Positions 45,401-54,392 of a stretch of DNA of 64,000 bases are shown piece by piece. The notes beneath the pieces are model-generated. The model made no database searches. It was not told the origin of the DNA and saw only the letters and a program-made list of their open reading frames with translations. Origin of the DNA: Mesorhizobium japonicum MAFF 303099 (GTDB lineage Bacteria; Pseudomonadota; Alphaproteobacteria; Rhizobiales; Rhizobiaceae); NCBI RefSeq assembly GCF_000009625.1, contig NC_002678.2:1550001-1614000 (forward strand). Reading direction: 5' to 3'. Position 1 is the stretch's first letter, and the number at the start of each line of letters is the position of its first letter. The position numbers were made by a program, and so were the translations under genes.

Positions 45401-46087
45401 CTGCTCGGCGGCTACAGCCATTCCTCCTTCAACGCCGACGATCGCAATTCCTCCGGCAAGAGCGACAATTACCATCTCGGCCTCTATGGCGGCACCAATT
45501 GGGGCGCCATCGCTTTCCGCACCGGTGCGGCCTATAGCTGGAGCAGTCTTTCGACACATCGCTCCGTTGCCTTCAACGGCTTCACGGATGGGCTCTCGGC
45601 CGACTACGATGCGGGCACCGCACAGATGTTCGGCGAACTCGCCTACAAGGCCGAAACCAGCGGCAGCTTCAAGTTCGAGCCCTTCGCCAACCTCGCCTAT
45701 GTCAGCGTGCATACTGACGGCTTCAGCGAAACCGGCGGTGCTGCCGCGCTGACCAGCGCCGGCACGAGCACCAACGCCACCTTCACCACGCTCGGCCTGC
45801 GCGGCTCGACCGATTTTGCGCTTGGCGGCGTCAATGCCACCGCGCGCGGTATGCTCGGCTGGCGCCACGCTTTTGGCGACGTCACGCCGTCCTCGAGCTT
45901 CGCCTTTGCCGGCGGCGACGCCTTCACCATCGCCGGCGTGCCGATCGCGAGGGACGCCGCCGTCATCGAAGCCGGCATCGACATGAAAATGTCGCCCAAT
46001 GCGACGCTCGGCCTGTCCTATTCCGGTCAGTTCGGCGGTGGCGCCGTCGACAACGGCGCCAAGGCAAACCTCAGCGTCAAGTTCTGA
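42446..46087 (+). CDS. Autotransporter with outer-membrane beta-barrel domain
   Basis: The type V secreted protein has about 1213 residues. It starts with an extended signal peptide (MNSALRHKLCSQASWLALRS, hydrophobic core, cleavage near AWA). A Gly/Thr/Ala/Asn-rich beta-helical passenger follows, with many short repeats (VTTGNGIFALSTGGDVTVNA type). The last roughly 280 residues are the autotransporter barrel (FAVWGQAFGSWGNVDSDGNA, ending LSVKF with a terminal Phe). The ATG at 42446 is chosen because AGGGGGG precedes it; 42497 is also possible. The passenger contains a near-identical 334-base duplication. It is probably a surface adhesin; no protease motif was seen. Confidence 0.92.
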   Translation: MKCVQNLAGTPFPGQTSMNSALRHKLCSQASWLALRSAIGIATAAGVSLLAPAQAWADCVVGGTTVQCDTTSTTDTTFPANAPNDRNYQGLLPVPIGVTIDVGTTVSGYGFAVTNTGTGGVTITNNGAISVDAGNTPTAGGTAALSVSAAGGAITYTGGSITNNGAGNAFDVSQTGGAGSVNINVTGNVSAATGEGIVVRDVTTSTGISVTTGAVTALTAGKDAIDVQSQSLTGNITEVANGNLQAGNAGMVAAILNAAGIGNIDVTANGSLDARFGIDAENFGSGSTKVTTVGPVTVTTGNGIFALSTGGDVTVNAGDVTSTGNTAIIAQQTKVAGSGIIDVTAGKVSGTTGIDAHNFGTGATSVTANGTVTGSFAEGIKVVGNAAVTVSVADTVTGATRGLSLVGGTGGSGDISVTGTGGFAGGSGDAANILNNGSGTVTIDISGASSSTGGEGIVVRDVTTSTGISVTTGAVTALTAGKDAIDVQSQSLTGNITEVANGNLQAGNAGMVAAILNAAGIGNIDVTANGSLDARFGIDAENFGSGSTKVTTVGPVTVTTGNGIFALSTGGDVTVNAGDVTSTGNTAIIARQTGAGAGAIAITTSGTVEGAIAAIDAQSNAGHAIGITLSGATHNSSQTAAALAINTAGGATTLINNGALLGRVTLGDFVDKVTNNATWTTGGTSQFGAGFDSLINAASATLVTASNGASLETTTFSGLESLSNSGLLTMQDGGAGDRTLVSGNVTLTAGSTYAIDIGGAQSDLLHASGTADITGSTLAVNIQGGLQFGSHYTVLTADLGLAGHFASVTGITNTAFLSVTDTYDANNAYLDVLKTKNFADAGLTPNQIATGQGLDSIPASGSLFNAVAGLATDAEAQAAFDQLSGEIHASAKGMLLEDSSFIRDAASNRIASAFGDSSTAALPVMAYGEGGPEMVAADTDRFAVWGQAFGSWGNVDSDGNAAAFDRSTGGLLAGADTLLGDWRVGLLGGYSHSSFNADDRNSSGKSDNYHLGLYGGTNWGAIAFRTGAAYSWSSLSTHRSVAFNGFTDGLSADYDAGTAQMFGELAYKAETSGSFKFEPFANLAYVSVHTDGFSETGGAAALTSAGTSTNATFTTLGLRGSTDFALGGVNATARGMLGWRHAFGDVTPSSSFAFAGGDAFTIAGVPIARDAAVIEAGIDMKMSPNATLGLSYSGQFGGGAVDNGAKANLSVKF
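43101..43434 (+). repeat. Passenger-domain duplication, first copy
   Basis: These 334 bases are identical to 43881-44214, exactly 780 bases downstream (260 codons, in frame). Similarity with a few substitutions extends upstream to about 43026. It encodes the segment from GKDAIDVQSQSLTGNI to TSTGNTAIIA. Confidence 0.93.
43881..44214 (+). repeat. Passenger-domain duplication, second copy
   Basis: This is the second, identical copy of the 334-base unit. The flanks diverge at 44215 (CACGACAGACG against CCAGCAGACC in copy one). Absence of even synonymous differences points to a recent duplication or gene conversion. Confidence 0.93.
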
Positions 46088-46135
46088 CGACAACAGGCCG
46101 CCGGCTCACGCCAAATTGGCGGCGCCATGCGTCCC

Positions 46136-47008
46136 TTATTCCGGCGCCGGCACCGGCGGCTTCGAGGTCAGCGCCGTGCCGGCGGCCGCGACGATGACGG
46201 CGGCGATGCCCGCCAGTTGCGGCGGGGTCAGGCTTTCGTGCAGGAACAGGAAGCCGGCTAGCGCGCCGAGCCCCGGCTCCAGGCAGGTCAGCGTGCCGTA
46301 GATGCGGGCCGGCATGCGGGTCAGCGCCACCATCTCCAGGAAGAACGGCAGCGCGCTGGAAAACAGGCCGACGAGCAGCGCACTGACCAGGATCGATGGC
46401 GCCAGCAGCCCGGTACCCGCCTGCGCAATGCCGAAGGGCAGCACCAGCACGGCGGCGATCGCCATGCCATAGGCGGTGGTGCGGGTGCCAAGCTCCGCCC
46501 CCGCCTTTTGCGCCAGCACGATGTAGAGCGCCCAGAAGCCGCCCGCCGCCAGCGCCAGCATCACCCCGGTCGGATCGAGAGGCTGCAGCGAATGGATGAA
46601 GGGCGACAACAGGATGATGCCGGCCAGCGCAAGCGCGATCCAGGCAAAATCGCTGGCGCGCCGCGACGTCAGCGTCGCCACCAGCAGCGGCCCGGAAAAT
46701 TCGAGCGCCACGGCGACGCCGAGCGGGATCCTGGCAAGGGCTGCGTAGAACAGCAGGTTGAGCGCGCAGAGCGTCACCCCATAGGCGACCAGCCACGGCA
46801 ATGTGGCGCGCGACGGCCGCATCTGCCAGGGCCGCAGCACCGCGATCAGCATCAGCGCGCCGATGACCAGCCGCAGCGTCGTCGTGCCTTGCGCACCGAT
46901 CTGCGGGAACAGGGTTTTTGCGAAGGTGGCGCCGATCTGGATCGACACCATGGCCCCCATCAGCGCCACGACGGGCAAGGGTGCCGCTTCGCGATTGGCA
47001 ACCGGCAT
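46136..47008 (-). CDS. EamA/RhtA-like drug-metabolite transporter
   Basis: The protein of about 290 residues has ten predicted hydrophobic helices in two EamA halves. The RhtA-like start (PLPVVALMGAMVSIQIGATF, AKTLFPQIGAQGTTTLRLVI) and LEFSGPLLVATLTSRRASDF match amino-acid/homoserine exporters of the DMT superfamily. The ATG at 47008 is used; a GTG at 47017 with GGAAGGA upstream and an ATG at 47062 are possible. It exports a small metabolite, possibly threonine/homoserine-like. No regulatory partner is adjacent. Confidence 0.87.
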   Translation of the reverse strand: MPVANREAAPLPVVALMGAMVSIQIGATFAKTLFPQIGAQGTTTLRLVIGALMLIAVLRPWQMRPSRATLPWLVAYGVTLCALNLLFYAALARIPLGVAVALEFSGPLLVATLTSRRASDFAWIALALAGIILLSPFIHSLQPLDPTGVMLALAAGGFWALYIVLAQKAGAELGTRTTAYGMAIAAVLVLPFGIAQAGTGLLAPSILVSALLVGLFSSALPFFLEMVALTRMPARIYGTLTCLEPGLGALAGFLFLHESLTPPQLAGIAAVIVAAAGTALTSKPPVPAPE

Positions 47009-47157
47009 CGATGTCACTTTGGCTTTGTCCTTCCCTGCCGGGCAGAAACCGCCTGGCGGCATGGGATTAGGCCGAACCGGCCCGCCTGTCGTGAGGCAGC
47101 GCGGACGGCTTGATAGGTCAGGACAGGTGTCGAGGCGCGCCGGCGCCCTCCCCCGCT

Positions 47158-47844
47158 TCAGCCGCTGAACGACACGCCCCGGCGGCGCATGCCCGCCTGC
47201 ACGCCGCGCACGATCAGCCGGGACAGCATTTCCATGTCCCAGGGCATGCCCGGACGCCAGACATCCAGCAACAGGGCTATGCGCGTTTCATCGGCGTTGT
47301 TCATCACCTCGTGCGGATAGGTGTCGTCCCACAGCATGCCTTCGCCGTCGGTGATGCGTTTTTCCTGATGGTCGATCATCATGATGGTTGCCGGGCGGCC
47401 GTCGGCCTGGCGCGGGATGACCAGGCCAAGGTGAAACCGCATGATGCCGCGGAACGGTCCACGATGGCTGGGTATGTGCTTGCGCGGCGCCAGGAACGAG
47501 ATCGCGGCCGATTTGACTTCCGGGCATTCGGCAAGCAAGCGGCTGAGAACCGGCATCCGCGCCAGGTTCTCCGGCACCGCCATGTCATAGGCCTTGAGCA
47601 CGAACATGCGCCAGTCGAGGCCGTCATTGGCCGAGATATCGGCCTGCTCCGGCATGATGTCGTGGAAGCGCGGGACCTTGCCCAGATGCACGCCAAGCGC
47701 TTCATCGCGGATGTCGCGCCAGGCATTGGTGAATTTCGCCGCGTTGGGAAATTCGCTGGCGCTATCGAGGATCGCCGGCGCGTCTATGCGCCTTTCATAG
47801 ACACGCCGGATAACATCGGATGCAAGATCGTAGGTGCGGGACAT
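47158..47844 (-). CDS. Aspartyl/asparaginyl beta-hydroxylase domain protein (LpxO-like)
   Basis: The 228-residue Fe(II)/2-oxoglutarate dioxygenase has the family core HIPSHRGPFRGIMRFHLGLV, then MLWDDTYPHEVMNNADETRI, giving the iron ligands His..His and the 2-oxoglutarate Arg. LpxO hydroxylates the secondary fatty acid of lipid A, and length and motifs fit that group. No N-terminal membrane helix is seen. It is a single gene; a lipid A role is inferred from the family. Confidence 0.83.
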   Translation of the reverse strand: MSRTYDLASDVIRRVYERRIDAPAILDSASEFPNAAKFTNAWRDIRDEALGVHLGKVPRFHDIMPEQADISANDGLDWRMFVLKAYDMAVPENLARMPVLSRLLAECPEVKSAAISFLAPRKHIPSHRGPFRGIMRFHLGLVIPRQADGRPATIMMIDHQEKRITDGEGMLWDDTYPHEVMNNADETRIALLLDVWRPGMPWDMEMLSRLIVRGVQAGMRRRGVSFSG

Positions 47845-48137
47845 CTCACGGCCTCCGTTGCATCATAAACGGACGGCCCCCGATTTTGGTTACACATTTT
47901 GTTCACGACGCCGTGCGCAGCCCAGCCGGGTCGTCACGGCGACGGTCCGAAACGACCTCGACGGCTACCCGGCATTTCGGGCAATTGCTTCACCGATCCG
48001 GCGCCGGCATCTTGTGGCCGGCGGCGTCCCGATGCTATTTAAGATACCTCTAATATTGATCCGGAAGCGCATGCTGCTGTTGAAGCGGGTTATCGCGCCG
48101 GGTGTATTAGCCTGGATCGGGTGGAGGGCGGCTGGGG

Positions 48138-48632
48138 ATGGTCACCACGGTATTCATTGTCGACGACCATCCGCTGCTCCTGCGCGGCCTGGCAGACCTG
48201 ATTGCCCGCGACTCCGGCTACAGGGTCATTGGGACCGCCCTGGACGGCAGGAGTGCCCTGACCATGATTCGGCAGGACCTGCCCGACGTCGCGGTGATCG
48301 ATCTGAACATGCCGGGATTCAGCGGGCTCGACCTTGCCTTCGAACTCGGCAAGGAGACGCCGACCACGCGCTGTGTGATGTTGACGGCCGGCGCATCACA
48401 AAGTCAGCTCTACGAGGTGATCAAGGCCGGCGTCGCAGGGATCGTGCTGAAGGAGGCCGCGATCGGGACGTTGCTTCGATGCATTCACCGTGTCGCCGCC
48501 GGCGGCCACTGGTTGCCGGCCGAAATAGTCGGCGAAGTCCTCGGGTTGCATTCGACATCGGCATTGCGAAAAACACGCTGAAAATTGAAATGAACAACAT
48601 ATATCGCAAGCTGGAGGTCGCCGCGCGGCGGT
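48138..48632 (+). pseudogene. NarL/FixJ-type response regulator with broken HTH domain
   Basis: The open frame (48138-48581) encodes a complete receiver domain: acidic pocket IVDDHPLLLRG, phospho-acceptor Asp in VAVIDLNMPGFSGLD, Thr in CVMLTAG, Lys in IVLKEA. It ends at a stop in place of the HTH. Another frame just after it (from 48542) reads VAFDIGIAKNTLKIEMNNIY then RKLEVAAR, the C-terminal half of a LuxR HTH. The N-terminal half (the LTPRE region) is missing. An internal deletion with a frameshift fits best. A receiver-only protein of 147 residues could still be made (GGAGGG precedes the ATG). Confidence 0.8.
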
Positions 48633-49296
48633 GTGAGGCGCCGGCGGGCCCGGCTTCTTTGCCGTGTGGAAGGCCTTTCCAACATCTGCAGCTTGGCCGG
48701 ATGCCTGCTTTTGAGGGAAGCAAGCCGCGTGGTCAGCCGACGAAAGACGGCGACTATGCTGCATCGCAAAAAATAGTGATTCCAGTTCATTCACCGGACA
48801 ACGCGAACCAGCCTAAATAGGTAAAATGTAGATTGTCAAATTTCGAGATATTTTTAACAAAAATTCGGACGCTTCCTGTCTCCATGAGCAGAAATGCTTC
48901 CAATCAACCGAAGCGCGCAGACCCGAATAACTCCAACCAAAAAGTTGAAATGCTATCCAGAATCGCCAGAAACCGAAAAATCGGTGACTTTTTGCCCATT
49001 TTTTGCCTTGCTCACATAAGTATTTCAGGTCGCTAAATTTTTTGTGTTGCGCTGCACAATGTCGTGACCGAACCATCCGCCGGGGGACTCGTTTGCGACT
49101 GGACATATACCGTGAAGGATTCCGCCGGGTTGACCGACTTGAGCCGCCCGTCCGTCGATTGCGAGATCGACCCAGGCAGGCTCGCACGGCACGGGTTTGA
49201 TGGCGCAGCGGCCGGTCTCATGCGCATTGGCCTGCCGTTCGAAACGACCCGTTGCCAGCTTCACTACGGACATCACGCCGCCGGCGGAAGCCGCTG
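48633..49296. other. A+T-rich intergenic region before the glycan cluster
   Basis: From about 48820 to 49050 the sequence is much richer in A and T than the rest of the window (for example GATATTTTTAACAAAAATTC and CTAAATTTTTTGTG). It likely contains promoter(s) for the acyltransferase-glycosyltransferase operon. No convincing gene was seen in either strand. Confidence 0.5.
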
Positions 49297-50463
49297 ATGG
49301 CAAACGCCCGCGACGTCCAGCTGGATGCACTGAGGGCCATCGCCGTGACGATGGTGATGTATTCCCATTTCTTCGCGGCGGGAGGATCTTCGTTCTGGGG
49401 CCATATCGGCGTGCGGCTGTTCTTCGTTCTGAGCGGCTTCCTGATCACCCGCCTGCTCCTGGAAGCGCGTTCGGCCGCCGCGTTTGAAGCCGGTCCCGCG
49501 CTGCGGTCCTTCTACATCAGGCGGGCGCTGCGGATATTCCCTCCCTATTTTGCCGTGCTGGGTTTCGTCTGGCTGTTTGATCTGGAGCAGTCCAGGGGAT
49601 CGCTGGTCTGGCATGCGCTTTACCTGTCGAATTTCTGGTATGCGCTGCGCAATGACTGGACGCCCTGGGTTCTCTGCCATTTCTGGAGCCTGAGCATCGA
49701 GGAGCAGTTCTATATTGCCTGGCCGCTGGTCGTCCTGCTGGCCCCATACCGGCGCTTCGAACAGATCTGCATTGGCGTCATCGCGCTGTCGCTGGCCTAT
49801 CGCTTCTACTGGCCGGTCACCGCCAACCCTGCGCTGGCGCGCGACCTGCTGCCGCCGGCATCCATGGACGCGCTGGCGTCGGGCGGGCTGCTTGCCTGCT
49901 GGCGGTTGAGGGGCGCCGGCCTGCCGCAATGGATGCGGCTGGGCTGGCCTGCCTTCGCGGCCGCGTTCCTGATGATCGAGTGGTTTGTCGCAGCACCTCC
50001 GGATCCGACGCTGGAATGGGCCCGCTGGCTGCTGCTGCAAGTCCTGCCCCTGGTGCCGCTGATGGCCATCGTCGCCGCCTGTTCGCGCGGCCTTGGCGGC
50101 ATCCCTGGCAGGTTTGCGGAACTGCCGCCGCTGCTCGCCCTCGGCCGTGTCAGCTACGGCGTCTATCTCTACCATCCGATATTGCTGTCGCTCGCCATCA
50201 AGTCGCAGGCCTGGATTCCGCTCAATGTCTCGGAGCAAGGGCCAGGACGGTTCCTGGTGGCTAGCACCGCCACGATTGTCGTGGCCTCGATTTCCTGGCT
50301 GGTTTTCGAAAGGCCGCTCAACAGCCTCAAGCGTCACTTCCCTTATGTCCGGCGAACCCAGGCCGCCGGCTGGTTTGCCAGGCCGGCGCAAGCCTATGCC
50401 GGCGGATCGCCCGATGGCCGCACGCCATCCCTCGACCTCCCGCGAACGGATGCAAGACCATGA
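49297..50463 (+). CDS. Membrane acyltransferase family 3 protein
   Basis: This 388-residue integral membrane O-acyltransferase (OafA/NodX/ExoZ-like) has RDVQLDALRAIAVTMVMYSH with the catalytic-type histidine, then GVRLFFVLSGFLITRLLLEA. It has about ten membrane helices and a cytoplasmic Arg/Pro-rich tail. ATG 49297 follows CGGAAG. It probably acetylates or succinylates a sugar of an exported glycan. Its end overlaps the first glycosyltransferase by four bases, the start of a tight four-gene operon. Confidence 0.9.
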   Translation: MANARDVQLDALRAIAVTMVMYSHFFAAGGSSFWGHIGVRLFFVLSGFLITRLLLEARSAAAFEAGPALRSFYIRRALRIFPPYFAVLGFVWLFDLEQSRGSLVWHALYLSNFWYALRNDWTPWVLCHFWSLSIEEQFYIAWPLVVLLAPYRRFEQICIGVIALSLAYRFYWPVTANPALARDLLPPASMDALASGGLLACWRLRGAGLPQWMRLGWPAFAAAFLMIEWFVAAPPDPTLEWARWLLLQVLPLVPLMAIVAACSRGLGGIPGRFAELPPLLALGRVSYGVYLYHPILLSLAIKSQAWIPLNVSEQGPGRFLVASTATIVVASISWLVFERPLNSLKRHFPYVRRTQAAGWFARPAQAYAGGSPDGRTPSLDLPRTDARP

Positions 50464-51566
50464 CCGCCGCGCCGCTCGTCTCCGTCCTGCTGCCGGTCTA
50501 CAATGCCGGACCCTACCTCGCAGCAGCACTTGGAAGCATCCTGCGGCAGGACTACGGCCGCCTGGAGGTCATCGCGATCGACGACGGCTCGAGCGACAAT
50601 TCGCTCGAGATCCTCGAGCGATACCGGCAGGCCGACAGCCGCGTCTCGATCATCTCGCGCGAAAACCGCGGCCTCGTCGCGACGCTCAACGAAGGGCTGG
50701 CGGCAGCCCAAGGCGAGCTGGTCGCGCGGATGGACGCCGACGACGTCGCCTATCCCTGGCGCCTGTCGCGCCAGGTGGCGCTTTTCGAGCAGCGGCCCGA
50801 GCTTGGCTTTTGCGGCGCCGGCGTCGACATGTTGATCCGCGGCCGCATCGCCAGGGGCAGGCCCGATCCGGTGTTCCGGTTCGGCCGCATGCCCATATTG
50901 GCGATGTTCTTCACCATCTTCATGCACCCCACGGTCGTCTACAACAGGAAGGTCATCGAAGACGCCGATCTCCACTACGACCCGACCTACCGGCACGCCG
51001 AGGATTTCGATCTCTTCGGGCGGCTGGCCGCTCGCTACCCGGCGGCCATGATGCCCGAAAACCTGCTCGTCTACCGCGTCCATCAGGCAAGCGTGACCAG
51101 CCGGCACGGCAAGGAGATGCGCAGGACGCATTTGCGGATCGTGGCCGAGAACCTCGAGCGCGAGGGCCTCGCGGAGGCCACGCGCGACCTGCGCGACATC
51201 GGCGAAGCGGTCAGCTTCGACACGGTTACCCGTGCGGCCGACTTCATCGTCGCGCTGGAGGAGCGGATCCGCTCTCTGCCGGCCGAGACGCGGCCGAGCT
51301 TCGAAGCCGGCGCGCTCAACCTGTTCTATTTCCTTTACCAGCTCGTCGCCGACGAAAGGCAGCCCCCTTTGACGCATGAATTGCTGAGGCGGACCGCGAA
51401 GTGGAACGCCATCCGGCGGCGCGAGAAATATGCGCTGCGGCCGGGCGCCTGGGCGCCCTGGCTGAGCCTCGCCTCGCTGGCGGCCGGCAAGCAGGCGGAC
51501 GCGGTGGAATATTTCTTCAAATCCGCGCCCGCCGCGGCGGTTCTGGCATCTCATCAGGTGGGCTAG
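50460..51566 (+). CDS. Family 2 glycosyltransferase
   Basis: The 368-residue GT-A fold enzyme has VSVLLPVYNAGPYLAAALGS, the UDP-sugar acidic motifs DDGSSDNS and ARMDADDVAYP (DxD), and an acceptor-side AEDFDLFGRLA (ED) motif. The C-terminal 130 residues are helical and hold no membrane helix, so it acts at the cytoplasmic face. It overlaps the acyltransferase stop (ATGA). It probably adds one sugar to a lipid-linked or nascent surface glycan. Confidence 0.92.
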   Translation: MTAAPLVSVLLPVYNAGPYLAAALGSILRQDYGRLEVIAIDDGSSDNSLEILERYRQADSRVSIISRENRGLVATLNEGLAAAQGELVARMDADDVAYPWRLSRQVALFEQRPELGFCGAGVDMLIRGRIARGRPDPVFRFGRMPILAMFFTIFMHPTVVYNRKVIEDADLHYDPTYRHAEDFDLFGRLAARYPAAMMPENLLVYRVHQASVTSRHGKEMRRTHLRIVAENLEREGLAEATRDLRDIGEAVSFDTVTRAADFIVALEERIRSLPAETRPSFEAGALNLFYFLYQLVADERQPPLTHELLRRTAKWNAIRRREKYALRPGAWAPWLSLASLAAGKQADAVEYFFKSAPAAAVLASHQVG

Positions 51567-51570
51567 AGGA

Positions 51571-52608
51571 ATGACCGTCAATGCCCACCAACCTCTGCGG
51601 CGCGATCGTTCGACGGCGCTTGGCCTCGCCCCGGCCGATCCACGACCGGAGCGATCGGTGCCCGAGGTCAGCTTCATCATCTGCACGCGCAACCGCGTCG
51701 CCGTGCTCGAGGCCTGCCTCAAGTCGGTGCAGGCCGCGTGCCGTGCCCATGCCGGCTTCGCGGCCGAGCTCGTGGTCGTCGACAATGGCTCGAGCGACCG
51801 CACGGCGGAACGCCTGGCCAGCATCGCCGCGATGTCGGATATTCCATTCACGCCCGTTAGCGAGCCACGCCGCGGACTGGCGGCGGCCCGTAACGCCGGG
51901 TTGAGGCGCGCCAGGGGGCGCGTGCTGGTCTTCGTCGATGATGATTGCGCGGTGCATTGCGACTATCTGCGCGACCTGGAACGACATTATGCTTCCGGCG
52001 AACAGGGGCTCATCCGCGGAGGCCGTGTCGAGCTCGGGGATCCCAGGGACTTGCCGTTTACGATCAAGCGATCGCGGGTGTGCGAGCGGCTGACGCCCGA
52101 TATTCATCCCGGCGGCTTCGTGCTGGGCTGCAACATGACGATGCACCGCGACGTCGCGGCCCGCATCGGCGATTTCGACGAACGCTTTGGCGCGGGTGGG
52201 CCCTTGCGGTCGGCGGAGGATACCGACTACCTCGTGCGAGCGGTGCTGCTCGGCATCCCGGTCGAGTACGTGCCTGACATGACGATATTCCATCATCACG
52301 GCCGGCGGGACCGCAAAGCCATCGAAAAGCTCCACCGCGACTACAGCCTGGGCAATGGCGGGCTCTGCCTGAAACATATCCGCCACGCGCCCTGGCTGCT
52401 TCGCCATTTCTACTGGGCCGCGAGAGGGGCCTTGCGGGAATTGGCGGGCGGACCCGCTTTCGATCGTGACCTCGATCTGTCGCATCGGCCGATCGTCGGC
52501 ATGAATGTGCTCGGCGCCGCCAGATACGCGCTGCTCCTGCTGGCGAGACGGCCGCAGGCCGAGCCGGCGCGGCAGGATCAACAAGCCAATGCCGAGGCAC
52601 CACTGTGA
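51571..52608 (+). CDS. Family 2 glycosyltransferase
   Basis: The 345-residue GT2 enzyme has VSFIICTRNRVAVLEACLKS, VVVDNGSSDRT, AARNAGLRRARGRVLVFVDD (DDD-type metal site) and a later GPLRSAEDTDYLVRAVLLG (ED base). Its pattern differs from the neighbour at 50460, so they likely add different sugars. It starts five bases after that gene and overlaps the ABC exporter start by one base (TGATG). Confidence 0.92.
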   Translation: MTVNAHQPLRRDRSTALGLAPADPRPERSVPEVSFIICTRNRVAVLEACLKSVQAACRAHAGFAAELVVVDNGSSDRTAERLASIAAMSDIPFTPVSEPRRGLAAARNAGLRRARGRVLVFVDDDCAVHCDYLRDLERHYASGEQGLIRGGRVELGDPRDLPFTIKRSRVCERLTPDIHPGGFVLGCNMTMHRDVAARIGDFDERFGAGGPLRSAEDTDYLVRAVLLGIPVEYVPDMTIFHHHGRRDRKAIEKLHRDYSLGNGGLCLKHIRHAPWLLRHFYWAARGALRELAGGPAFDRDLDLSHRPIVGMNVLGAARYALLLLARRPQAEPARQDQQANAEAPL

Positions 52609-54392
52609 TGCCATTGCTCCCGCCTGGCCTCCCGATGCTGTTCCGCACGTTCGGAACGCGGCAACTGCGCCTGGTTCCGGCCGTGGTGGTCCTCGGCCTG
52701 GTCGGCGCTGCCCTCGAAGGGTTCGGCATCGGCCTGATCATCCCGCTGCTGGGCATCATCATGGGACACAGCGATGCGACGGGAATGGCCGGCTTCTCCG
52801 CTGTTCTCCAGCAGGTCGGATCGGGCTTCAGCGAGCGCGACCGGCTTGTCGTCATCTCGGCCGCCATCCTCGGCTCTATCGTCCTGAAGAACATCTTCGC
52901 CTTCGCCAACACGCTGCTGACGACCTTCATCTCCGGCAAGGCCAGTCATTCGATCCGCAGCGCCCTGTCGGAGCAGCTCCTGCGGGTCGGCTACCCCTTC
53001 TTCCTGCGGCAGAGCCCCGGACGGCTGCTCAACATCATCTCCAACGAATCCTGGCGGGCGTCCGATGCGATCCAGATCATGCTGTCGGCGATCATCAGCG
53101 CATCGGCCGCCGCCATCCTCCTGGCCTTCCTGCTGCTGTTGTCCTGGCGCATGACGCTGTTGGTCACGCTCGGACTGGCGCTCGTGCAGATCGCGCACGC
53201 CATCCTCTCGGCCAATCTGAAGGAGCCCAGCCGCAGCGTCGCTTCGCGCAACAGCCACCTCGCCTCGCAGATGCTGCATCTGGTGCATGCCGGACGCCTG
53301 ATCCGCATCTTCGGCCAGGAGGGCCGGGAGAAGGCGATCTTCGACACCGCGTCCGATGGGGTCCGCCGCGCCTCCTTCGTCCTGCAGGTCCGCCAGGGTG
53401 CATTGCCGCCGCTGACGGAGGTTCTCCACGCCATGCTGTTCCTGGCGGTGGTGATCGGCGCCTGGCTTGCGCAGGTGAGTTTCCCGCTGATCATCGCCTT
53501 CGTCATCCTGCTCTACAGGCTGCAGCCGCATATGCGGGCCCTGCAGGGATCGTGGAGCCAGCTGCAGGGCTTGAGCGGATCGCTGGAAGAGGTGACATGG
53601 ATGCTGGATCCGGCAGACAAGCCCAGGCCGCCACAAGGCGACGGACCGTTCCACGGTTTGCGCCGGGGCATCAAGTTCGATGACGTGACATTCACCTATT
53701 CCGGCACGGACCAGCGTGAAGTGGTGCTGCATGCGGCGACGTTCGAAATCAACAGTGGCCGCTCGACGGCGCTGATCGGCCGCTCCGGCGCCGGCAAGAC
53801 GACGATCGTCAATCTTCTGTGCCGCTTCGTGGAACCGGACACGGGCAGGATCCTCGTCGATGGATCGCCACTGGACCGTATCGACGCCAACCAGTGGCGG
53901 CGCCACATCGCGCTAGCCAGCCAGGAGCTGGAGCTGGTCGACGGCACCATTTTCGAGAACATAAGCTACGGGCAGGATGCGGCGACGCTCGCAGACGCCG
54001 AGCGCGCCGCGAGGCTGGCCGAGGCGCATGAGTTCATCGAACGGCTGCCTCAGGGCTACGAGACGCTGGTCGGCTACAGGGGCGTCAATCTGTCGGCGGG
54101 ACAGAGGCAGCGGATCGCGCTGGCCAGGGCGCTGGTGCGCGACCCCGATCTGCTCATCCTCGACGAGGCCACCAATGCCGTCGACGGACTGTCGGAGGCG
54201 GCCATCGTCGAGACGCTGAAGTCGAGAGCGGGACGGCGCACGACCATCGTCATCAGCCACCATCACAGCACCATCTCGTTCTGCGACGACGTGGTGATCC
54301 TGAGCCGTGGCCGGGTGAAGAAGCAGGCCCCTTTCGGCGCCCTGGCGTCGCTCTCAATGGACGAGCTCTACCAGCATGAACCGCAGGACTGA
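52608..54392 (+). CDS. ABC exporter with fused membrane and ATPase domains
   Basis: This 594-residue half-transporter (MsbA/PglK-like type IV exporter) has six hydrophobic segments in the first 330 residues. The ATPase domain has Walker A IGRSGAGKTTIVNLL near residue 391, signature NLSAGQRQRIALARAL near 495, Walker B LLILDEATNAVDGLSE and H-loop VISHHHST. A GTG at 52605 directly precedes the ATG. Its place after two glycosyltransferases and an acyltransferase suggests export or flipping of a lipid-linked oligosaccharide or a short glycan. Confidence 0.92.
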   Translation: MPLLPPGLPMLFRTFGTRQLRLVPAVVVLGLVGAALEGFGIGLIIPLLGIIMGHSDATGMAGFSAVLQQVGSGFSERDRLVVISAAILGSIVLKNIFAFANTLLTTFISGKASHSIRSALSEQLLRVGYPFFLRQSPGRLLNIISNESWRASDAIQIMLSAIISASAAAILLAFLLLLSWRMTLLVTLGLALVQIAHAILSANLKEPSRSVASRNSHLASQMLHLVHAGRLIRIFGQEGREKAIFDTASDGVRRASFVLQVRQGALPPLTEVLHAMLFLAVVIGAWLAQVSFPLIIAFVILLYRLQPHMRALQGSWSQLQGLSGSLEEVTWMLDPADKPRPPQGDGPFHGLRRGIKFDDVTFTYSGTDQREVVLHAATFEINSGRSTALIGRSGAGKTTIVNLLCRFVEPDTGRILVDGSPLDRIDANQWRRHIALASQELELVDGTIFENISYGQDAATLADAERAARLAEAHEFIERLPQGYETLVGYRGVNLSAGQRQRIALARALVRDPDLLILDEATNAVDGLSEAAIVETLKSRAGRRTTIVISHHHSTISFCDDVVILSRGRVKKQAPFGALASLSMDELYQHEPQD

